Shown here one piece after another: positions 9,849 through 20,189 of a stretch of DNA of 64,000 nt. The translations under genes and the position numbers were made by a program. Under the pieces are notes generated by a model. That model made no database searches, was not told where the DNA came from, and saw only the letters and a program-made list of their open reading frames with translations. How positions within the stretch are numbered: the stretch's first letter is position 1; each line of letters opens with the position of its first letter. The stretch lies in contig NZ_CP091110.1 of assembly GCF_021560175.1 (NCBI RefSeq), positions 257,501 to 321,500 on the forward strand, given 5' to 3'. Source of the DNA: Neobacillus drentensis (GTDB lineage: Bacteria > Bacillota > Bacilli > Bacillales > Cytobacillaceae).

Positions 9849-10571
9849 ATGGAAACGAATCGAAGAGGCGACCTGGTCATCAATGGACTTGGTTCATCTA
9901 ATGGGGGACATTTTTCGCTGGTGACGCTGAATGGAAGTGGGACCATTAATAGTGACCTCGTATGTGAGGAATTAGAATGTAACGGCTCCGGAACGCTGAA
10001 GGGGAATGTAGCTGCCACAAAAGTAAACGTTAACGGCAATGCCCGGTTCCATGGAACGATTGAGGGTGAGAAGCTGAAAGTGGATGGGACAGCTAAAGTT
10101 GCCCAGGACCTTTTAGTGCAAAACGTAAAGGTCTCCGGAAAAGTCAATGTTGAAGGCAAAGTAAAAGCGGAACAGATCAGCATTCATGGTATTTTAACCG
10201 TGGGTGAAGACTGTGAAGCTGAGAGTTTTAAAGGGAAATATCGCTTTACCATTGGTGGACTTCTCAATGCAGGGGAAATCGATGTAGAGGTTTATGGGGA
10301 GTGTAAGGCAAAGGAAATTGGCGGGCAGACCATTACCGTTAAACAACATAAAGGGTCGTTTATCGGCGCTATATTTAAACCTTTTTTCAAAAACCAGTTA
10401 GAAACTGATTTGATTGAGGGCGACAAAATTGTGCTCGAGAATACCGTGGCAAAGGTGGTTCGAGGCCATCAAGTGAAAATAGGTCCGAATTGTCAGATCG
10501 GTGTGGTGGAGTATACGGATGAATTTTCTCAAGATAAAGATGCGGTTGTAGGGGATATTCAGAAGATTTAG
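9849..10571 (+). CDS. bacE: Bactofilin / polymer-forming protein BacE (YhbE-like)
   Basis: A 240-residue protein rich in short beta-strand repeats with G, V and K every five to six residues (for example NGSGTLKGNVAATKVNVNG), the right-handed beta-helix pattern of bactofilins. B. subtilis BacE and BacF polymerise and are needed for flagellar assembly; that is family knowledge. I chose the ATG at 9849, seven bases from AAGGGAGA, over the ATG at 9843, which is too close. bacF lies 16 bases downstream and is homologous, so the pair arose by duplication. Confidence 0.9.
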   Translation: METNRRGDLVINGLGSSNGGHFSLVTLNGSGTINSDLVCEELECNGSGTLKGNVAATKVNVNGNARFHGTIEGEKLKVDGTAKVAQDLLVQNVKVSGKVNVEGKVKAEQISIHGILTVGEDCEAESFKGKYRFTIGGLLNAGEIDVEVYGECKAKEIGGQTITVKQHKGSFIGAIFKPFFKNQLETDLIEGDKIVLENTVAKVVRGHQVKIGPNCQIGVVEYTDEFSQDKDAVVGDIQKI

Positions 10572-10587
10572 GAGGAGGGAGAAGAGA

Positions 10588-11298
10588 ATGGGCAAGGGTC
10601 AAAATCTAATTATTAATGGTTCAGGAAGTTACCCAGGCGGCATATATGATAAAGTCAGCATCCGTGGTGAGGGGATGATTGTAACCGACGTCGAATGTTC
10701 TGCCTTTCATGTGTATGGTACGAGTGAGGCGAAAGATAATGTGAAAACAGGCTCGGTAAAAATTATGGGCGAGGCCGAAGTGAAAGGAGATGTAGCGGCG
10801 AACGATACGCTTGTGATGGGGACGCTGATGGTCGGCCGGAATGCCAGTCTGAAGAAGATGAAGATATTTGGGCTGCTCGAAGTGAGTGAAAAGTTAAGCG
10901 GAGATGTGGCGACCATAAAAGGAAGTATCTCTGTTAAAGGAGATGTCGAATTTGAAACGTTTGATTCGAGCGGCAGTTTTGACATCAAAGGATTACTAAC
11001 AGCAGATAAGGTTAAGATTGGGCTGCGATTCGGGCAAAGCATGGCAGAGGAAATAGGCGGTGGGAAAATTGTCGTCAAAAGAAAGAAAAACTCGATCCTC
11101 CCGTTCGGAAGAGAGGAAGGGACTCTTTCGGCCAAAGTAATCGAGGGTGATGATATTTACTTAGAAAATACAACTGCTGAAGTGGTCCGCGGCAATACCG
11201 TTAAGATCGGTCCCGGCTGTCAAATCGGCCTTGTTGAATATACAACGGAATTGAAAAGCGATTCATCGTCAGCAATCAAATCTAAGACAAAAGTGTAA
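10588..11298 (+). CDS. bacF: Bactofilin / polymer-forming protein BacF (YhbF-like)
   Basis: A 236-residue paralogue of the preceding gene with the same beta-helix periodicity. The two share the C-terminal pattern VRGxxVKIGPxCQIGxVEYT. The central part (residues about 70–150) has the glycine/lysine ladder; a basic KRKKNSILPFG loop precedes the end. ATG follows a very strong GGAGGAGGGAG. It is in one operon with yhbD, bacE and, 12 bases later, an MFS transporter gene. Confidence 0.9.
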   Translation: MGKGQNLIINGSGSYPGGIYDKVSIRGEGMIVTDVECSAFHVYGTSEAKDNVKTGSVKIMGEAEVKGDVAANDTLVMGTLMVGRNASLKKMKIFGLLEVSEKLSGDVATIKGSISVKGDVEFETFDSSGSFDIKGLLTADKVKIGLRFGQSMAEEIGGGKIVVKRKKNSILPFGREEGTLSAKVIEGDDIYLENTTAEVVRGNTVKIGPGCQIGLVEYTTELKSDSSSAIKSKTKV

Positions 11299-11310
11299 AG
11301 GGGTAATCGA

Positions 11311-12822
11311 ATGGCTACAAAGGAAAGTAAGTTAGGACTGGTCGTTGCAGGATTGTTACTGGGGATCCTGATGGCCTCCATGGATAATACGATTGTCGTG
11401 ACAGCAATGGGAACCATTGTTGGCGACCTCGGCGGGCTTGAAAGCTTTGTCTGGGTGGTTTCAGCTTATATGGTGGCAGAGATGGCAGGGATGCCAATCT
11501 TCGGGAAATTATCCGATATGTATGGGCGTAAACGATTCTTCATCTTCGGGTTGATCTTATTTATGATTGGTTCTGCATTATGCGGAACAGCGGAGACCAT
11601 TACACAGCTAAGCATCTACCGGGCGATTCAGGGGATTGGCGGCGGAGCCTTAGTTCCCATTGCCTTTACGATCATGTTTGATTTATTTCCTCCTGAAAGA
11701 CGCGGGAAAATGGGTGGATTGTTTGGAGCTGTTTTTGGATTATCCAGTATCTTTGGTCCGTTATTAGGGGCCTATATTACGGACCATATCAGCTGGCATT
11801 GGATTTTCTATATCAATTTACCACTTGGAATCTTATCCTTGTTGTTTGTTTCGATTGCCTACAAAGAATCGCCGATTCACCAGAAACAGAGAATAGATTG
11901 GTGGGGGGCTATTACTTTAATTGGGTCGGTTGTTTGTTTAATGTTTGCCCTAGAGCTTGGCGGGCAGAAATATGATTGGGATTCTAGTATTATTTTGAGC
12001 TTATTTGCGGGCTTCACCGTTCTTTTCTTACTCTTTTTATATATTGAAACAAAAGCAAAGGACCCGATCATTTCGTTTACGATGTTTAAGGACCGTTTAT
12101 TTGCCGGAAGTACACTTGTCAGCTTATTTTATGGAGCGGCATTTATGGCGGCAACTGTGTATATTCCCATCTTTGTGCAAGGGGTATACGGCGGAACAGC
12201 GACCAATTCAGGACTCATTTTATTGCCAATGATGCTTGGATCAGTGGTGACGGCCCAAACAGGTGGATTTTTGACGACCAAGATGAGTTACCGTAACATT
12301 ATGTTTTTATCTGGCCTCATTTTGATAATCGGATTTTTGCTGTTAAGCAGTATCTCGCCGGATACAACCAGGGCTCTGTTGACGGTTTATATGATTGTCA
12401 TCGGTTTAGGCGTTGGTTTCTCGTTCTCTGTTTTAAGTATGGCGGCGATTCATCCATTCGGTATGGAGCAGCGGGGTTCAGCTACGTCAACCAGTAACTT
12501 TATTCGGTCGCTCGGGATGACCATCGGCATTACCATATTTGGAACGATCCAAAGAAGCAATTTAAACGCTGGGCTGAAAGATGCCTTTTCTGGAATGGGG
12601 CAGATGAAGGGGCAGCCGTTTGGCGATTCGCGTTCACTCTTATCGGAAGAAGCAAGAAGTCACATACCTCCACAAATCTTAGACAAAATAACAGATGCCC
12701 TATCAAGCTCCATCGTCCACACCTTTACATGGGCACTAGTCCCGGCAGGAATCGCATTCCTCTTTATCTTTATCCTCGGCAAAGACCGTCTCAGATTAAA
12801 CACACAAGCACCATCGAAATAA
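11311..12822 (+). CDS. MFS drug:H+ antiporter, DHA2 (EmrB/QacA) family, 14 TM
   Basis: A 503-residue integral membrane protein of the 14-helix DHA2 family. Motif D1 appears as MASMDNTIVVTAMGTI in helix 1, motif A as GKLSDMYGRKR between helices 2 and 3, and motif C as GAVFGLSSIFGPLLGAYI in helix 5. Such proteins export drugs or other amphipathic compounds in exchange for protons; the substrate cannot be read from sequence. ATG follows AAAGGGG. It is probably co-transcribed with bacEF, but no functional link to bactofilins is evident. Confidence 0.9.
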   Translation: MATKESKLGLVVAGLLLGILMASMDNTIVVTAMGTIVGDLGGLESFVWVVSAYMVAEMAGMPIFGKLSDMYGRKRFFIFGLILFMIGSALCGTAETITQLSIYRAIQGIGGGALVPIAFTIMFDLFPPERRGKMGGLFGAVFGLSSIFGPLLGAYITDHISWHWIFYINLPLGILSLLFVSIAYKESPIHQKQRIDWWGAITLIGSVVCLMFALELGGQKYDWDSSIILSLFAGFTVLFLLFLYIETKAKDPIISFTMFKDRLFAGSTLVSLFYGAAFMAATVYIPIFVQGVYGGTATNSGLILLPMMLGSVVTAQTGGFLTTKMSYRNIMFLSGLILIIGFLLLSSISPDTTRALLTVYMIVIGLGVGFSFSVLSMAAIHPFGMEQRGSATSTSNFIRSLGMTIGITIFGTIQRSNLNAGLKDAFSGMGQMKGQPFGDSRSLLSEEARSHIPPQILDKITDALSSSIVHTFTWALVPAGIAFLFIFILGKDRLRLNTQAPSK

Positions 12823-12825
12823 TAG

Positions 12826-12864
12826 AAAAGGTGACAGGCACCATGGGTGCCTGTCACCTTTTCT
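12826..12864. terminator. Perfect 17-bp hairpin (REP-like GGTGACAGGCACC), likely bidirectional terminator
   Basis: AAAAGGTGACAGGCACC (12826–12842) and its exact complement (12846–12862) flank the loop ATG. It lies between the convergent MFS gene and ydiK and has A/T runs on both sides, so it can terminate both. The core GGTGNCAGGCACC is a dispersed repeat in many bacilli; a related copy is at 33709–33721. Confidence 0.85.
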
Positions 12865-13064
12865 TACTTCTTCACATTATTTTTATACTTTATATGAAAA
12901 AGGATCATCTTGACGCCGGAACCAAAGTCGAAGGTGGCCAGTATCACGAGCAGGTAGCCGAAGAATCCCCAGCCGTTTGTTTGGACATGGTCGATGGCAA
13001 AATAGGTAAACAGCGTACCGAGAAAGAGGTAGATAAAACCGGAAAACAAGGGTGAACGTCTCAT
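12864..13064 (-). CDS. ydiK: YdiK family small membrane protein
   Basis: A 66-residue protein with two hydrophobic segments (about residues 7–24 and 32–55), matching YdiK (DUF4305) in length and position. Function unknown. Its ATG overlaps the ydiL stop codon (ATGA) and is preceded by CGGAGGC, so it is translationally coupled to ydiL. Confidence 0.85.
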   Translation of the reverse strand: MRRSPLFSGFIYLFLGTLFTYFAIDHVQTNGWGFFGYLLVILATFDFGSGVKMILFHIKYKNNVKK

Positions 13065-13783
13065 AGAAAGCCTCCGATAAAGTTTTGAATCGCTTCCGCC
13101 TCTCGTCTTAGTCGTTCAATATCATCTTTATAAACAGATTGAACCAAAACAACCATTGTGTTCATCGATACATGAGCAAAGATCGGAACAATAATACGTT
13201 TTGTTTTGACATAGAGAAATGCAAACGTAAAGCCCATCGCCGCGTAAAGTAAAATATGCACAGGCTCCATGTGGGCTAATGCGAAGATAACGGAACTAAT
13301 TAATGCGGAGATGAAAAAATTATATCGTTTAAATAGTGCACCAAAAATAATTTTGCGAAAAACGATTTCTTCCAGAATAGGGCCAATGATGCTTGTAACA
13401 AGGATTGCCAGCGGCAGGGTTTCAATGATTTTGAGGATATCCTGTGTATTTTCCGAACCCATTTTAATCCCTAAAAGGCGTTCGATTATAGCTGCAACAT
13501 ACTGGGCAAATAAAGCTAAAAATACCCCTAATACTGCCCATATTGCCGAATATCCAAATGAAGTCCCTTTCTCATCCAAACTACGTGTATTCATTTCCTT
13601 CCGTAAAATAAGGAGGATAATGATCAAGGCGATCGAAAAACTGGCAATCAGATACACAGGAACAGCAAGTCTTTGACTGATATCGAAATGCTTAAAGCCA
13701 AAAATTAAGATAGGAAGCCCCACTAGACTTGAAAACTGCATAGCTATATAAACAATAATGACCCACCAATATTCCTTTTTCAA
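13061..13783 (-). CDS. ydiL: CPBP family intramembrane metalloprotease YdiL
   Basis: A 240-residue membrane protein with about six to eight helices and the CPBP (Abi/Rce1) motifs: EEIVFRKIIFGAL (EExxxR) and, further on, FALAHMEP and HVSMNT, which supply the putative metal-binding Glu and His. These proteins are related to CAAX-prenyl proteases; the substrate is unknown. I place the start at the TTG at 13783 (KKEYWWVII…), eight bases after AAAGGAGA. An upstream ATG would add 25 residues without a ribosome binding site. It is coupled to ydiK, as in B. subtilis. Confidence 0.88.
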   Translation of the reverse strand: MKKEYWWVIIVYIAMQFSSLVGLPILIFGFKHFDISQRLAVPVYLIASFSIALIIILLILRKEMNTRSLDEKGTSFGYSAIWAVLGVFLALFAQYVAAIIERLLGIKMGSENTQDILKIIETLPLAILVTSIIGPILEEIVFRKIIFGALFKRYNFFISALISSVIFALAHMEPVHILLYAAMGFTFAFLYVKTKRIIVPIFAHVSMNTMVVLVQSVYKDDIERLRREAEAIQNFIGGFL

Positions 13784-14053
13784 ATGACAATCTCCTTTAT
13801 GTATAGTTATAGGATGCAACGAGTAACTAACGATAATGAATAGGTCCGATATAAGCACTAATATTTATTTTACTCTTAAAGCAGTGATGGTTTCAATTTA
13901 GATGTACTGTTTCATCAAAATTGAAGGACTCTGGCTGTGGAAACCCTAAATAGTTATTTTCTTTTAAAAAGGAGGTATAGATTGCCTGCTTTTTCACATA
14001 CTTTATAAGGTTGTAAAAAAGAAAATTTCTTTGTAAAAATTTATGCATCCTAC

Positions 14054-14085
14054 TTGCAAAAGATTTTAAGATTCATTATTATAAT
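14054..14085 (+). promoter_or_regulatory. Sigma-A promoter of groESL
   Basis: Probable –35 TTGCAA at 14054–14059 and –10 TATTAT at 14077–14082 with a 17-bp spacer; an overlapping TATAAT at 14080–14085 would give 20 bp. Transcription would start next to the CIRCE operator. Nothing coding is seen in the rest of 13784–14158. Confidence 0.7.
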
Positions 14086-14092
14086 AATTGTG

Positions 14093-14119
14093 TTAGCACT
14101 CATCAGAGGAGAGTGCTAA
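14093..14119 (+). promoter_or_regulatory. CIRCE operator (HrcA binding site)
   Basis: TTAGCACTC-N9-GAGTGCTAA, a perfect copy of the CIRCE consensus. In Firmicutes it is bound by HrcA and also forms a hairpin in the mRNA, so groESL here is heat-shock regulated by HrcA. Confidence 0.98.
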
Positions 14120-14158
14120 TAAAGAAAAAACTACATATATTTGAGGAGGTTGTTTGAA

Positions 14159-14446
14159 TTGTTAAGACCTTTAGGTGATCGTATTATTATTGAGCTTGTG
14201 GAGTCAGAAGAAAAAACTGCAAGCGGAATCGTATTACCGGATTCAGCGAAAGAAAAGCCTCAGGAAGGTAAAGTTGTTGCCGTTGGTACTGGCCGTGTTC
14301 TTGAAAGCGGTGAGCGTGTAGCACTTGATGTGGCTGTAGGTGATCGTATTATCTTCTCAAAATACGCTGGTACTGAAGTGAAATACCAGGGTGTTGAATA
14401 CTTAATTTTACGTGAAAACGATATCCTTGCTGTAGTAGGCGAGTAA
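14159..14446 (+). CDS. groES: Co-chaperonin GroES
   Basis: A 95-residue GroES, the lid of the GroEL cage, with [22 protein letters not shown] at the N-terminus and the mobile-loop sequence [16 protein letters not shown]. The start is the TTG at 14159, nine bases after GAGGAGGT; the longer frame from 14141 would begin inside the ribosome binding site. The C-terminal [10 protein letters not shown] is typical. groEL follows after 90 bases in the same CIRCE-controlled operon. Confidence 0.97.
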   Translation: MLRPLGDRIIIELVESEEKTASGIVLPDSAKEKPQEGKVVAVGTGRVLESGERVALDVAVGDRIIFSKYAGTEVKYQGVEYLILRENDILAVVGE

Positions 14447-14494
14447 ATAAAAGCATTTAAGCCTGACACATACATGTCAGTTATTGAACTTTAA

Positions 14495-16168
<1,674 letters not shown>

Positions 16169-16241
16169 TGACTGCCTAAACCCTTGATATATAAGGGTTT
16201 TAAAGTGATTTGCTAACAAAATGCTAACATTAAGTATATAT

Positions 16242-16287
16242 AAGAGGCTTCTCATTAGTTGTATAAACTTTTGAGAAGCCTCTTTTT
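16242..16287 (+). terminator. Terminator of groESL
   Basis: A perfect 13-bp stem AAGAGGCTTCTCA / TGAGAAGCCTCTT followed by TTT. The preceding bases hold TTGCTAACAAAATGCTAAC (16210–16228), a direct-repeat pattern that could be an integrase attachment region. Confidence 0.88.
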
Positions 16288-16293
16288 TCATTC

Positions 16294-16404
16294 TTACGTA
16301 ACATGGAGAAACACATTTTTTGTTAATTGATCATCAGTATCCCCAAGCCGGTCTAGGATTTGTTCGAGTGATACACCTGTCTCTGCTAAGAGAGATGTAT
16401 CGGC
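16294..16404 (-). pseudogene. Phage-type tyrosine integrase, C-terminal remnant
   Basis: On the minus strand about 36 codons read SLLAETGVSLEQILDRLGD … TKNVFLHVT followed by TAA at 16294–16296. This matches the extreme C-terminus of phage/ICE tyrosine recombinases (consensus SLLxEAGxSLxxIxxRLGH … YxHVT). The upstream RHTH segment and the rest of the domain are gone, and the expected GH is GD. It lies six bases past the groESL terminator, which suggests an element once integrated at the groEL 3' end. Confidence 0.7.
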
Positions 16405-16464
16405 TTGGCAAGTCAATATGCTGAAAAGGTAAAAATGGCTAAATAATCAGATAGGAAACAAATT

Positions 16465-16503
16465 AAGAGGTTGTCCCAAAATGGTGGGGTAATCTCTTTT
16501 TTG
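16465..16503 (+). terminator. Hairpin with T-run in the post-groEL scar
   Basis: AAGAGGTTGTCCC pairs with GGGGTAATCTCTT (three G·T wobbles) and is followed by six T residues. The sequence GAGGTTGTCCCAAAA resembles insertion-element ends, but no partner end is seen. The rest of 16288–16715 contains no convincing gene. Confidence 0.5.
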
Positions 16504-16715
16504 CTATATTCCATTTTTTTAATACGTTGATGTAGTTCGGTCCCCAAGCAGTACCGCCAAACTTTAATAAAGTTCTTCTGCACGGTTTATAAAGTTGTTT
16601 TTTGACAAGACTGTTGAAAGCTATTTAGTGAGTCAATCACCACTAACATCTCTAACCGTTATACCCCCAATACAAATCAGATAAGGTATATATCAACAAA
16701 AAAAGGAGAAGGAAA

Positions 16716-17009
16716 ATGATCCACTTACTCTATTATACAACCCCATTTATAGCGGCATTTATCATATACGGCGGCTTTTTTCGATATAAGAAGCCCACTA
16801 TTTTAACTAATAAAATAAAATATTATCATGCTTTGGAAGAATTAGAAAAAGATCCTAAAAATGAGGAATTAAAACTAGTAGCCAGAGAATTTGGCCGCAA
16901 ATTTTATGGATCTGCAAGAATCACCGGTATTGCGAATACGTTTGACGAGTCACTCATAAATTGTGAAATTATTGCATCATGCGAAGCTGATGAAAAAGAT
17001 GCAAAGTAA
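16716..17009 (+). CDS. Small membrane-anchored hypothetical protein
   Basis: A 97-residue protein with one N-terminal membrane segment (about residues 4–22, YYTTPFIAAFIIYGGFF) and a charged cytosolic part containing two short helices (EELEKDPKNEELKLVAREF …). I do not recognise the family. The ATG follows AAAAGGAGAAGG at good spacing and codon use is normal, so it is probably real. It stands alone between the integrase scar and the TRAP operon. Confidence 0.65.
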   Translation: MIHLLYYTTPFIAAFIIYGGFFRYKKPTILTNKIKYYHALEELEKDPKNEELKLVAREFGRKFYGSARITGIANTFDESLINCEIIASCEADEKDAK

Positions 17010-17116
17010 AAGTTGATACTGATTTTTTTGAAAATTGCGGGGATTTTTAGTGTACGATTGTACTAACCTAAAAAAAACATAAAAAAATCTAAAATTAGCA
17101 CGGTTTCCCATAGGCA

Positions 17117-17153
17117 TGAAAACATTTACAATAAACACATGAAAGCACTTACA
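17117..17153 (+). promoter_or_regulatory. Two cre-like sites upstream of the TRAP operon
   Basis: TGAAAACATTTACA (17117–17130) and TGAAAGCACTTACA (17140–17153) each match the CcpA consensus TGWAANCGNTNWCA except for A in place of the central G. They lie 30–65 bases before dctQ and are spaced 23 bases apart. Catabolite control is plausible; a dedicated repressor using the same motif is an alternative. Confidence 0.5.
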
Positions 17154-17182
17154 ATATTAAAAGACTTAAAAAGGAGGGGGAA

Positions 17183-17686
17183 TTGGTAGTGAAAGCCTTA
17201 AAACGATTTTGTCTATTCATAGATAGTCTTTTTGAGAAAGTAGCGATAGGCTCACTGATAGCCATGATTATCATCGTTACGCTGCAAGTTTTCACGCGAA
17301 AGTTGTTTAATTTTGTATTGTTTTGGTCAGAGGAAGTTACTCTTTTATTATTGTGTTGGTTTTCGTTTATGGGGATTGCCATAGGTGTTCGAGAAAAATT
17401 GCATTTAGCCATTGAATCCTTTACCGCAAAACTGCCTCCAGCAATAATTAACATCATCGAAAAATTGGTATCACTTGCTACCATGGCTTTCGGTTGGTAT
17501 TTGTTGAAATATGGCTGGGATTTCACCGTTTTAATGGGTGATTCAACTTTACCGGCAACTAAATTATCAAATGCTTGGGAATATGCTGTCATGCCAATTA
17601 CAGGATTTATGATGATCATTTATGCCTTCTTGCAATTAATTGGTGTTGACACAAGGAGACATAATATTGAAGGTGGTGGCCATTAA
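17183..17686 (+). CDS. dctQ: TRAP transporter small permease subunit DctQ
   Basis: A 167-residue membrane protein with four helices, the DctQ layout. The family segment RxxFNFVLFWSEEVTLLLLCWFSFMGIAIGVREKxHLAI is clear. It pairs with DctM (next gene, two bases downstream) in a sodium-driven tripartite transporter for carboxylates, usually uronates or sialic acid in such contexts. The start is TTG at 17183 or GTG at 17189 after AAGGAGGGGG; GTG has more natural spacing and would remove two residues. Confidence 0.92.
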   Translation: MVVKALKRFCLFIDSLFEKVAIGSLIAMIIIVTLQVFTRKLFNFVLFWSEEVTLLLLCWFSFMGIAIGVREKLHLAIESFTAKLPPAIINIIEKLVSLATMAFGWYLLKYGWDFTVLMGDSTLPATKLSNAWEYAVMPITGFMMIIYAFLQLIGVDTRRHNIEGGGH

Positions 17687-17688
17687 CG

Positions 17689-18984
17689 ATGGATCAAACA
17701 ACGATTGCGATAATTATTCTTCTAGTTAGCTTTGTTATCATGCTGCTGCTGCGTTTTCCAGTGGCGCTGACATTGGCAGGTTCCACTGTCATCACAATGA
17801 TCTATTTGAACATGCCGCTTGAGGTTATTGGTCAACGGATGATTCAGGGAGTAAATTCATTTGCATTATTAACCATTCCATTCTTTATTCTGGCTGGTCA
17901 ATTAATGAATGAGGGTGGTTTGGCCGCTCGTTTAATTAACTTTGCCATGCTTGCAGTCGGCCGTGTCCGCGGTGGTTTAGCAATGGTTAACGTCCTTGCC
18001 TGTTTATTATTCGGCAATATTTCAGGCTCTGCTGCCGCGGACGTTTCGTCAATCGGTTCAGTAATGATTCCAATGATGAAGAAAAAGGGATACAGTAAAG
18101 AATTTGCAACTGGCTTAACTTCTGCTGCTGCTATTCAGGGTGTAGTCGTTCCGCCAAGTCATAACTTAATTTTGTACTCTCTTGCTTCCGGCGGCGTATC
18201 GATTGCAACCTTATTTATGGCTGGTGTAGTGCCAGGAATCCTGCTTTGTGTAGCACTTATGTTTGTCAGCCGCATTTTGGCTATCCGTCAAGGCTTTACT
18301 CAAACTACCGTCATTGAGAAAAAAGAGGTTCCTAAGGTCATTAAAGATGGAATCATATCGGTTATGCCGATTGTCATCATCCTGGGCGGAATCTTCTCAG
18401 GCTGGTTTACCGCTTCAGAATCAGGTGCAATTGCTGTTTTGTATGCAATTATTGTTACCTTCTTCGTCTTTAAGGAAATTCCGTTCAGCCGGATGTGGAC
18501 CATTCTGATCAGAACCTTCAGGACGGTCTCCATGGTGTTGTTCCTAATTGCAGCATCCAATGCTTTAGGTTATGTCCTTGCGTTCCTGCAAGTACCTAAC
18601 ATGGTTACAAATGGATTATTAAGTATCTCTGATAATCCGATTATTATCCTATTGATTATCAACGTATTGCTACTCATCCTTGGATGCGGCATGGATATGG
18701 CACCACTTATTCTGATTATGACACCAATCCTCCTTCCTGTAGTTACTTCATTGGGGATGGATCCGGTTCATTTCGGTATCATTCTAATGTTAAACTTAGG
18801 GATTGGGCTTTTAACACCTCCAGTTGGAACGGTGTTGTTCATAGGCTCCGCAATCGGCGAAGTCCCTATCATGAAAGCGGCCAAGGCCATGGCTCCGTTC
18901 GGATTGGTGCTCTTGGCGGCATTAATGATTTTAACCTATGTACCAAGCATTTCATTATGGCTGCCTAAAGTACTAGGCCATTAA
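17689..18984 (+). CDS. dctM: TRAP transporter large permease subunit DctM
   Basis: A 431-residue membrane protein with about 12 helices, the transport subunit. Recognisable stretches are FALLTIPFFILAGQLMNEGG, GGLAMVNVLACLLFGNISGSAAADVSSIGSVMIPMM, and LNLGIGLLTPPVGTVLFIG. It uses the Na+ gradient to move a substrate delivered by DctP. Context with kdgF suggests unsaturated uronates such as those from pectin. Co-transcribed with dctQ and dctP. Confidence 0.95.
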   Translation: MDQTTIAIIILLVSFVIMLLLRFPVALTLAGSTVITMIYLNMPLEVIGQRMIQGVNSFALLTIPFFILAGQLMNEGGLAARLINFAMLAVGRVRGGLAMVNVLACLLFGNISGSAAADVSSIGSVMIPMMKKKGYSKEFATGLTSAAAIQGVVVPPSHNLILYSLASGGVSIATLFMAGVVPGILLCVALMFVSRILAIRQGFTQTTVIEKKEVPKVIKDGIISVMPIVIILGGIFSGWFTASESGAIAVLYAIIVTFFVFKEIPFSRMWTILIRTFRTVSMVLFLIAASNALGYVLAFLQVPNMVTNGLLSISDNPIIILLIINVLLLILGCGMDMAPLILIMTPILLPVVTSLGMDPVHFGIILMLNLGIGLLTPPVGTVLFIGSAIGEVPIMKAAKAMAPFGLVLLAALMILTYVPSISLWLPKVLGH

Positions 18985-19041
18985 AAATGGTTTCAACAAT
19001 GAATCTATAAAACTATTTATTAATTTGAGAGGGGTTTTATT

Positions 19042-20079
19042 ATGAAGAAGTCACCAAAACGTTTATCCGTAATGCTAACTGCAGTACTTGGGGCAAGTTT
19101 AGTTCTTTCCGCCTGTTCAGGAACGGGAAATTCAGCAAAAACCAGTGGAGATTCCGACTCAAAATCTCAAGGTAAAACATACACTTTCCGGTTGGCTGAT
19201 ACCCATCCGGACAATTACCCAACTGTATTGGGCGATAAGAAGTTTGCCGAGCTTGTTAACAAGAAATCTAATGGCCGCATTAAAATTAGCGTGTTCCCTA
19301 ATGGACAGTTAGGAGACGAGAAATCAGTAATTGAACAGGTTCAATTGGGAGCAGTTGAGTTCACGCGTGTTAGTGCCGGTCCATTGGCTGAATTCAGTAA
19401 GCCACTTGGTGTATTCAGTCTTCCATATATCTTTGACAACTCTGAACACGAATGGAAATTCTTAAATGGTGAAAAAGGACAGGAAATGTTAAAGAGTTTA
19501 GAGGCGTCTAAAATGGAAGGCCTGGCTTACTATGATTCTGGTGCCCGCAGCTTCTATTCTACTAAACCTCTCAAGGACCTTAATGATCTGAAAGGCCAAA
19601 AAATCCGTGTACAACAAAACCAGATTAACATTGACTTAATTGCCGCACTTGGCGGCAGTGCCACTCCAATGCCTTACGGAGAAGTATTCAGCTCACTTCA
19701 AACAGGTGTTATCGATGCAGCTGAAAATAATGCACCAAGCTATGTTTCTGCTAACCATTATCAGGTAGCGAAAAATTTGATTCTTGACGGTCACCAGCGA
19801 GTGCCTGAAATTCTATTAGCAAGCAAAACTATTTGGGATAAGATAAGCGATGCAGATAAAAAGATTATCCAAGAAGCTGCAAAAGAATCTGTAGAAACAG
19901 AACGTGCAGAGTGGGAGAAAATGGAAGAAGATTCCCAGAAGAAAATTGAAGATTCTGGCGTGAAAATTGTTGAGGTAAAGGATCTTAAGCCTTGGCAAAA
20001 GAAAGTTGAACCTGTAATCGAAAAGTATCGCGCTGATTATGGTGATATTCTTGATGCAATCGATAAGGCAAGGAAATAA
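19042..20079 (+). CDS. dctP: TRAP transporter substrate-binding lipoprotein DctP
   Basis: A 345-residue solute receptor with a lipoprotein signal (lipobox LSAC, Cys25) and a linker, then the DctP fold: TYTFRLADTHPDNYPTVLGDKKFAELV, FPNGQLGDEKSVIEQVQLGAVEFT, and YGEVFSSLQTGVIDAAENN. The conserved arginine that usually binds the carboxylate lies in KGQKIRVQQN. It delivers substrate to DctQM at the outer face of the membrane. The ATG follows GAGAGGGG. A hairpin follows before the kinase gene. Confidence 0.94.
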   Translation: MKKSPKRLSVMLTAVLGASLVLSACSGTGNSAKTSGDSDSKSQGKTYTFRLADTHPDNYPTVLGDKKFAELVNKKSNGRIKISVFPNGQLGDEKSVIEQVQLGAVEFTRVSAGPLAEFSKPLGVFSLPYIFDNSEHEWKFLNGEKGQEMLKSLEASKMEGLAYYDSGARSFYSTKPLKDLNDLKGQKIRVQQNQINIDLIAALGGSATPMPYGEVFSSLQTGVIDAAENNAPSYVSANHYQVAKNLILDGHQRVPEILLASKTIWDKISDADKKIIQEAAKESVETERAEWEKMEEDSQKKIEDSGVKIVEVKDLKPWQKKVEPVIEKYRADYGDILDAIDKARK

Positions 20080-20117
20080 ACTAATACCTTTTGGGAACTA
20101 TATGGAAAAATAATAGG

Positions 20118-20164
20118 AAGAGCTATGCTAGAAATGTTATTATTATAGCATGGCTTTTCTTTTT
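20118..20164 (+). terminator. Hairpin between dctP and the kinase gene
   Basis: AAGAGCTATGCTA pairs with TAGCATGGCTTTT with two wobble or mismatched positions, followed by TTTTCTTTTT. It should end most dctQMP transcripts and allow partial read-through into the two-component genes. Confidence 0.65.
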
Positions 20165-20189
20165 ATCTTACATAGGAACAAGGTGAAAT

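Noticed and set aside
16405..16455. Plus-strand stretch reading GLASQYAEKVKMAK then stop, beside the integrase remnant
   Set aside because: Looks like a gene end but is preceded by a stop within 20 codons and too short to assign.
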